DNA of 64,000 nt, taken from Caryophanales bacterium UBA7278 (lineage in GTDB: Bacteria; Bacillota_I; Bacilli_A; RFN20; CAG-826). Shown here in pieces: positions 58,988 to 64,000 of the stretch. A model generated the notes under the pieces. That model ran no database searches. It saw only the letters and a program-made list of their open reading frames with translations, and was not told the origin of the DNA. Made by a program: the position numbers and the translations under genes. Position 1 is the first letter of the stretch, and each line of letters begins with the position of its first letter. Where the stretch lies: NCBI GenBank assembly GCA_002472275.1, contig DKRQ01000026.1, forward strand, positions 76,221 through 140,220, in the 5' to 3' direction.

Positions 58988-60736
58988 ATGAAAAAACAAG
59001 CAACGTTGCTCATGGCCGTCTCGCTCCTTCTAGTGGGATGTGGCGGATCGACCGACACCACAAAGGAGAGGATCGAAAAAATCGACGTCATTACCGCCGA
59101 TGCGGAAGGAACGGTCATCAAAGGTGAGCCCTTGAACGTCCTCTTCAAAGCCAATAGCGAGGTTCCCTATATCGACCTCAAGGAAGGCGCCAAGATTTTC
59201 GGCGATGTCCGCAAGAGTCTTTGCCGTGGCCCTAGCGGCTCCTGCGAGGCTTCCGTCTCGGACAACAAACTGATCTACACGGTCGAAAACGGATCCAAAG
59301 CCACGTTTGACTTAGTCAACCAGACCTTGACCTTCGAAGACATGGACGTCTTCTTCAACTTCACTCCGGCCTATAAACCCGTGACCGTCTTCGCTCCTAC
59401 TTCGACCATGAAGGCCATCAAGGTCACCAAGCAGGAATATCAGGGCGGTAAGGCCGTCACCTTTGACCTAAAACCCTATTCCCATTTGGATATCTACCGC
59501 CATGGCGACTCCCTATATGTCCCTTATACGGTTTTCAGCGATGTTTTCCTTAGCGCTAGCGGATCCTTCAACTTGGCCTACAACTTCAAGGATTTCTATT
59601 ATCTGACCCCGCTGACTCCGCTATTTGCGAACTTGTTTGGCGAGAATGTCCCGACCGAGCTAGGCACGAAGTATTACGAAGAGAGCAAGAAATCCGCGAC
59701 CGTCAGCGCCGATTACGCCGCGTTCGCCTATGACGCCACTTGCTTCGACTTCGATAATCTCTATGGCTTAAAAAACCATAAGGGAATCACGAATTTCGAT
59801 ACCTTCTTCTCTAGCAAAGGCTATAAGCAGGATCTTCTTTCCGGCGATTCCCATAAGATGGATAACGCCTTTGCCTATGGCCTTTCCTATTTGATGGACG
59901 GCCATACCGCAAAGAACGCGACTTCTCCTCTATATGCCTACGGGGAAGGCACCGAGGTTTCGGAAAAGATGAACCCCGCTATGGTTTCTTGGCTTAATGA
60001 CAGCGAAGCCTTTGCCAAGGAGAAAGTCAAAGCCGGCATCAAAGACGGCCTCGTGATCGAACCGACCTTTGGTGGCGCCTATATCAGCTTCAACGAGTTC
60101 TCCGCCTTAGACGAGGATCTCTTCTATAGCACCCTTCCGACCGATCCGACCTCCAGCACGCCCACGCTTTTCAAAAGCGCCTATCAGACGATCACCTCCA
60201 ACGAGAACAAGGACAAAGTCAAATTCGTCTGCGTCGACCTCGCCACTAACGATGGCGGCGCGATCGATAGCGTCGTCTACATCCTTTCCATGCTCCTAGG
60301 CGAGGTCTTCCTCGATAACATCAACCCTCTTAGCGGCGCCCATAACCGCACCTACTTCAAAGTCGACATCAACGGCGACGGGGCGATTGACGAGAAGGAC
60401 AAGTCCTTGAAGGAACTTGGCTACAAGATCGTCTTCCTCAATTCCTCCTATACCTTCAGCTCCGGCAACGCTTTGCCGATGTTCGCTAAGGAAAACGACG
60501 CCAGCATCATCACCGTCGGTGAGAAGACTTCAGGGGGCACCTGCTCCGTCAGGCACAGCATGAGCTCCATCGGCGCTCCCTTCCAGCAGTCGAGCCACCT
60601 TTCCCTCGCTAGGAGGGTAGGGGAATCCTGGGGCAACCTCGAAAACGGCATCGAAGCCGAGGTTCCCGTCCAGCAGGAGAACATGTTCGACCGTCTCTTC
60701 ATCGGAGCCATGATTGCTGATAAAATTGCCAAATAA
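58988..60736 (+). CDS. Lipoprotein with S41 (C-terminal processing) peptidase-like domain
   Basis: 582 residues. Signal peptide with lipobox LVGC (Cys18). The C-terminal part has S41 features: VDLATNDGGAIDS (substrate loop) and SSYTFSSGNALPMFA, where the Ser in TFSSG is the expected nucleophile, then GEKTSGGTCSV. Between them is a calcium-loop insertion, DINGDGAIDEKD, of dockerin/EF-hand type. No PDZ domain is evident. It is likely a surface-anchored protease. In operon with its paralogue after 11 bases. Confidence 0.82.
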   Translation: MKKQATLLMAVSLLLVGCGGSTDTTKERIEKIDVITADAEGTVIKGEPLNVLFKANSEVPYIDLKEGAKIFGDVRKSLCRGPSGSCEASVSDNKLIYTVENGSKATFDLVNQTLTFEDMDVFFNFTPAYKPVTVFAPTSTMKAIKVTKQEYQGGKAVTFDLKPYSHLDIYRHGDSLYVPYTVFSDVFLSASGSFNLAYNFKDFYYLTPLTPLFANLFGENVPTELGTKYYEESKKSATVSADYAAFAYDATCFDFDNLYGLKNHKGITNFDTFFSSKGYKQDLLSGDSHKMDNAFAYGLSYLMDGHTAKNATSPLYAYGEGTEVSEKMNPAMVSWLNDSEAFAKEKVKAGIKDGLVIEPTFGGAYISFNEFSALDEDLFYSTLPTDPTSSTPTLFKSAYQTITSNENKDKVKFVCVDLATNDGGAIDSVVYILSMLLGEVFLDNINPLSGAHNRTYFKVDINGDGAIDEKDKSLKELGYKIVFLNSSYTFSSGNALPMFAKENDASIITVGEKTSGGTCSVRHSMSSIGAPFQQSSHLSLARRVGESWGNLENGIEAEVPVQQENMFDRLFIGAMIADKIAK

Positions 60737-60747
60737 GGAGAAAAACG

Positions 60748-62877
60748 ATGGCAAAACGCGCGTGTTTTCCGATTTTGGTACTGGCTTCTTCCCTTTTGGG
60801 ACTAGTCGGTTGCAATCAAGATAGCGGGTTTACCCTCGCCCTCCATTCGAAGGCCTATTCCTCAGGCGTCAGCGCCACCGGCGCGCTTTCCCTCGACACC
60901 TACCACCGCGCAGGCGAAGGGGATGTCCCGTATGTGAAGCTAAGCCAATATATCGTCGCGACGGGCGACGCCATGTCGTTCAACCCCTATTCCATCACCA
61001 AAAACGGCTCTGTTTTCTCCGTGAGTTACGCGGAGGCCGAGGAAGAAGGTTCCCCGAAGCACGAGATGTTCCGCTTCGATGCGAATTCCGATTCCGTGGC
61101 CTATCTTCACGACGCCAAATGGCAATACCGTTTCTATGCCAAGCTCGATCCCTATTCCGAAGGGATGGACTCGATCTTCGTCCCCAATAAGGAAAAGACC
61201 ACCGTCAAGCCCTTTTGGGAAACGAGGACCATCGATTTCTCCAAATACGGTTTCAAGCTCTATGAAAACGGTGGCGAACTCTACGCGCCCATAGGCGTGT
61301 TCCAAAGCGTTTTCTCGGATTTCGCGGCCCCCGACGGAGGCAAACCCCTCGTCTTCAACGGCAGCGATTACTATCGTCTTGGTTCCTCCACGGGCGTCAA
61401 GGCGTCTTGCCTTTCCTCCAATCTCAAATTCCGTTACGTCGACCCGACGTTACTAGAGATCTCCATGGGAGTGACCGACGCTGTCATTAACCCGACCCTA
61501 GATTTCCAACCGGTCACCCCGGCCGCGGGCGAGAAGTTCCGCTTCGAGTCCAATAACGTGACGATGCCTTCCTTCACCCCGCCTAAGGGAGGGGAGAAGA
61601 GGAAAGTCGTCCCTGACTTAAAAGCCAGGCTCTCGATCACCGTGGACGGGAAGGGATCCTATTCCTTCATCGATCTTGCCACGGGCAACGCCATCACCGT
61701 TCCCGAAGTCGAAATCCAGCCTCACGCCGTCCAGTCCTTGGAGGATGAAAACGCCGTGTTCGTCGCCATCATGCCTTCCGAAGGAAGCACGCGAGGCGAC
61801 ATGATGCGCATCCACAAGAAGGAGACCTTCTTCGGCACCAAGACCCGCACCAAGGAATACGCCCAATACGACTACAACCTCATCCGCCTCCATTTCGGCG
61901 AATACTATGGTCTCCACGACAGGAGACTTCCCTTCGACGTCGAAATCGCCCCCTATAAGGACAAACTGACCTCCACCTCCTATGGCGACTACAACGAGGG
62001 CATGAGCAAATTCCTCCTGGGAGCGGTCGATGACGGCCATACGAGCGTCACCGAATACTCCATCTTTGGAACGAAGACCTTCGATGCCACGGAAAAGGCA
62101 AAGATCAACAGCGAGTACATGGGTTACCGCAAGAAAGGCCTTTTGAACCTTGTCGATGCCCTCAAGACCGCCCGACAAGCCTCGAGCGTCAAGCCCGGCC
62201 TACAAATCGTGGGCAACACGGCCTATCTCACCTTCGACGAATTCGTCAGTTCGTCCGGCTCGGTGAAGGATTATGGCGGGGATCCCAACGTTTACGCCAA
62301 TAGCAACACGATCGCCTTCGCCTACACCGCCCTCAAAGAGGTTTCCACCAAGCACCCCGAGGTCAAGCGCGTCGTCTATGACCTCACCTGCAATGGTGGC
62401 GGCAACGTTTCGACCTTGCCTTATCTCCTGGCCACGATGAGCGACGATCCGGTCCTTCCGGTCTTCAGCTACTATTCAGGCGAATTGGTCTCCGCCCATT
62501 ACAAGGTCGACCTTAACGGCGATGGGAAATTCGGCAAAGCCGATGACACCTACAAAGGGAAATACGACTTCTTCATTTTGACGAGTCCCTTCTCCTTCTC
62601 CTGCGGCAACGCCTTCCCGGGTTATGCCAAAGCCATGAAATGCGCCAAGGTCGTCGGCGAACGCTCCGGTGGCGGCGGTTCGATGGTCGACCAGGTCTAC
62701 ACAGCCTCCGGCTATGGGTTCAATAGTTCCTCGATGCTCTCCTTCGCCACGGTCGATGACAAAGGCAACCACATCGAAAACGACGCGGGCATCCCCGTCG
62801 ATTACCAAATCCCGGTTGCGAAGTGGTACACCCGCGATCTCCTCAACACCGAGTTGGACAAGATCCAAAACAAGTAA
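60748..62877 (+). CDS. Lipoprotein with S41 peptidase-like domain, paralogue
   Basis: 709 residues. Lipobox LVGC (Cys22). The same plan as the gene before: YDLTCNGGGNVS, then calcium-type loop DLNGDGKFGKAD, then SPFSFSCGNAFPGYA and GERSGGGGSMV. The residue after the presumed Ser is Cys. About 120 more residues in the N-terminal half than its paralogue. Ribosome-binding site AAGGAG. Probably arisen by tandem duplication and then diverged. Confidence 0.82.
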   Translation: MAKRACFPILVLASSLLGLVGCNQDSGFTLALHSKAYSSGVSATGALSLDTYHRAGEGDVPYVKLSQYIVATGDAMSFNPYSITKNGSVFSVSYAEAEEEGSPKHEMFRFDANSDSVAYLHDAKWQYRFYAKLDPYSEGMDSIFVPNKEKTTVKPFWETRTIDFSKYGFKLYENGGELYAPIGVFQSVFSDFAAPDGGKPLVFNGSDYYRLGSSTGVKASCLSSNLKFRYVDPTLLEISMGVTDAVINPTLDFQPVTPAAGEKFRFESNNVTMPSFTPPKGGEKRKVVPDLKARLSITVDGKGSYSFIDLATGNAITVPEVEIQPHAVQSLEDENAVFVAIMPSEGSTRGDMMRIHKKETFFGTKTRTKEYAQYDYNLIRLHFGEYYGLHDRRLPFDVEIAPYKDKLTSTSYGDYNEGMSKFLLGAVDDGHTSVTEYSIFGTKTFDATEKAKINSEYMGYRKKGLLNLVDALKTARQASSVKPGLQIVGNTAYLTFDEFVSSSGSVKDYGGDPNVYANSNTIAFAYTALKEVSTKHPEVKRVVYDLTCNGGGNVSTLPYLLATMSDDPVLPVFSYYSGELVSAHYKVDLNGDGKFGKADDTYKGKYDFFILTSPFSFSCGNAFPGYAKAMKCAKVVGERSGGGGSMVDQVYTASGYGFNSSSMLSFATVDDKGNHIENDAGIPVDYQIPVAKWYTRDLLNTELDKIQNK

Positions 62878-62886
62878 AACGGCACT

Positions 62887-62924
62887 AGAAGCATCATTTC
62901 TTAGAAGTGGTGCTTCTTTTTTCG
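62887..62924 (+). terminator. Terminator of the S41 pair
   Basis: Stem AGAAGCA/TGCTTCT extended inward through CATTT/AAGTG, followed by a T run. Confidence 0.85.
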
Positions 62925-62946
62925 CCTTTTTTCCCTTTCAAAACAC

Positions 62947-62952
62947 TATAAT
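62947..62952 (+). promoter_or_regulatory. -10 box of the lipid kinase gene
   Basis: TATAAT; the leader of about 16 nt carries GAGGAAA before ATG 62974, in contrast to the leaderless genes. Confidence 0.5.
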
Positions 62953-62973
62953 GCCTCTATTCGAGGAAACAGC

Positions 62974-63894
62974 ATGAAACATCTAATTGTCGTCAATGGC
63001 AGAGCGGGAAGCTACGACCCTTCCTTTGAAGCCAAAATCAAAGAGGCTTTCGAAGGCCTTGATTACGAAATCTACAAGACCACCGGCCCCAGATCGGTTA
63101 TCGGTTACCTAAAGGATTACTTGCCTAAACAAAAGGACACCGTCCGCGTCTACGCCTGCGGGGGCGATGGCACGGTCCACGAAGTCGTTAACGGCGTGAT
63201 CGGCGCCAAAAACGCCGAGGTCGCGATCCTAGCGATCGGCACCGGCAACGACTTCGTCAAGATCTATGGCGGCAAGGAAAAGTTCCAGGACTTCGCCAAA
63301 CTCATCAAGGCCGAGGCCAGACCCGTCGACGTCTCCGAGCTCACCGGGGAAGGAGTGGAAGGCCCTCTCTATAGCATCAACGTCATCAACTTCGGCTTCG
63401 ACGCGATCGTCGGCGCCATGGGCAACTTCTATAAGGAAAACGGACTCCCCAAAGGAGCCAAAGAAGGAACCAATCCCTACGACTACGCGCTTAAGCACGA
63501 CGCGATGAAGCACGGCCGCTTCAACGACATCGTGGTCTATGCGGATGGGGAGAAGCTAAACGAAAAGCAGATGCTCCTCGCCACCTTGGCCCAAGGCCAA
63601 TACGTTGGCGGCCAGTTCCACTGCGCCCCCAAAAGCGACAACACCGACGGACTCATCGATGTCTGCGTTCTCAAGACCATGACCTTCCTTGGCCTAGGCA
63701 TGATCATCGGCACCTACACCAAAGGCAAGCACCTAGATAAACCCCGCAAGAAGATCGTCTATAGGCAAGCCAAGGAGATCAAGATGAACTCCCCCAAGGA
63801 CTTCGACGTCTGCGTCGACGGCGAGATGATCAAGGGTAACAAGTTCACCGTCAAGGTCATTCCCGGCGCGGTGAAAGTCGTCATCCCCGCCTAA
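62974..63894 (+). CDS. Diacylglycerol kinase-family lipid kinase
   Basis: 306 residues. CGGDGTVHEVVNGV and ILAIGTGNDFVKIYG are the catalytic-site motifs of the DagK/YegS group; the C-terminal beta-sandwich ends VCVDGEMIKGNKFTVKVIP. It recycles diacylglycerol to phosphatidic acid or modifies a related lipid. Monocistronic with its own terminator. Confidence 0.9.
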   Translation: MKHLIVVNGRAGSYDPSFEAKIKEAFEGLDYEIYKTTGPRSVIGYLKDYLPKQKDTVRVYACGGDGTVHEVVNGVIGAKNAEVAILAIGTGNDFVKIYGGKEKFQDFAKLIKAEARPVDVSELTGEGVEGPLYSINVINFGFDAIVGAMGNFYKENGLPKGAKEGTNPYDYALKHDAMKHGRFNDIVVYADGEKLNEKQMLLATLAQGQYVGGQFHCAPKSDNTDGLIDVCVLKTMTFLGLGMIIGTYTKGKHLDKPRKKIVYRQAKEIKMNSPKDFDVCVDGEMIKGNKFTVKVIPGAVKVVIPA

Positions 63895-63913
63895 GGGATA
63901 ATCCCACGAACTC

Positions 63914-63943
63914 AAAAGGGTTGGTTCGCCAGCCCTTTTCCTT
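63914..63943 (+). terminator. Terminator with TTCG loop
   Basis: Stem AAAAGGGTTGG/CCAGCCCTTTT with one G-T pair closed by TTCG. Confidence 0.88.
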
Positions 63944-63967
63944 TGCAAAAACGTCGAATAGATATCT

Positions 63968-64000
63968 ATGAAATGTTTAAAACCTAATTTGCAAACGGGT
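63968..64000 (+). CDS. Possible start of a further gene, cut by the window end
   Basis: ATG 63968 opens MKCLKPNLQTG and stays open to the end. A TAGATA box lies close upstream and there is no ribosome-binding site. Eleven codons are too few to judge. Confidence 0.2.
   Translation, partial: MKCLKPNLQTG

Noticed and set aside
1..64000. CRISPR arrays, insertion sequences, rRNA genes
   Set aside because: No regularly spaced repeats, no transposase motifs and no rRNA sequence were noticed in the window.
1..64000. Mycoplasma genetic code (TGA as Trp)
   Set aside because: Several core genes end in TGA at the expected place (addA, atpI, atpF, atpH, leuS) and Trp is encoded by TGG.

Overview
The window looks like chromosomal DNA of an uncultured, gut-type member of the Bacilli close to the Erysipelotrichia/Mollicutes branch. 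The points for this are a Firmicutes gene order (gmk-priA-rsmB-like-rlmN-prpC-pknB-rpe; rpsD-ezrA-cysteine desulfurase-thiI), an ATP synthase b subunit that starts as a lipoprotein as in mycoplasmas, a glgC-glgD-glgA glycogen operon, and moderately high GC (mid-50s by eye). TGA works as a stop throughout, so the mycoplasma code 4 does not apply. The taxonomic call is inference.

Layout: 0-3.6 kb end of addA plus a DUF5677 protein. 3.6-6.7 kb a uridine-kinase-like nucleoside kinase and a PPi-type phosphofructokinase. 6.8-14 kb the complete atpIBEFHAGDC operon, whose c subunit carries a two-carboxylate Na+-type site. 14-19 kb an ATP-grasp ligase, a thioredoxin-like envelope protein, pyrophosphatase, a choline-kinase-like protein and RqcH. 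19-29 kb an HD hydrolase, gmk, priA, a tautomerase-like protein, a catalytically dead RsmB homologue, rlmN, a PP2C phosphatase, a soluble PknB kinase, rpe, a membrane protein and rpmB. 29-33 kb glycogen synthesis. 33-41.5 kb leuS, coaX, a PepV-like dipeptidase, trmB, ytpR, a CcpA-like regulator and tyrS. 41.5-51.2 kb a PfkB kinase, a sulfur block (CymR-like Rrf2 regulator with cysK, cysteine desulfurase, thiI, PatB-type C-S lyase), rpsD and ezrA. 51.2-53.6 kb small unknown proteins, a Pr6Pr membrane protein, a Nudix hydrolase and tRNA-His.

Directly after tRNA-His there is an accessory stretch (53.6-58.7 kb): a gene-less GC-rich segment, an AT-rich block (secreted DUF6273 protein, MerR regulator, alpha/beta hydrolase) and a 542-residue protein I cannot assign. 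The end holds two paralogous S41-peptidase-like lipoproteins with an inserted calcium-loop motif and a diacylglycerol-kinase-family lipid kinase.

The most notable pattern is shared by at least ten genes on both strands: a TATAAT-like box ends 6-8 bases before the start codon, with no room for a ribosome-binding site. These genes appear to be read from leaderless mRNAs, which is unexpected for this branch. Other highlights are the Na+-type c subunit, the dead RsmB homologue, nearly identical terminator-like elements in inverted orientation around the rrf2-cysK pair with a perfect dyad operator between the two genes, a MerR operator inside a 19-bp promoter spacer, and two perfect palindromes built from the hexamer GTGATA.
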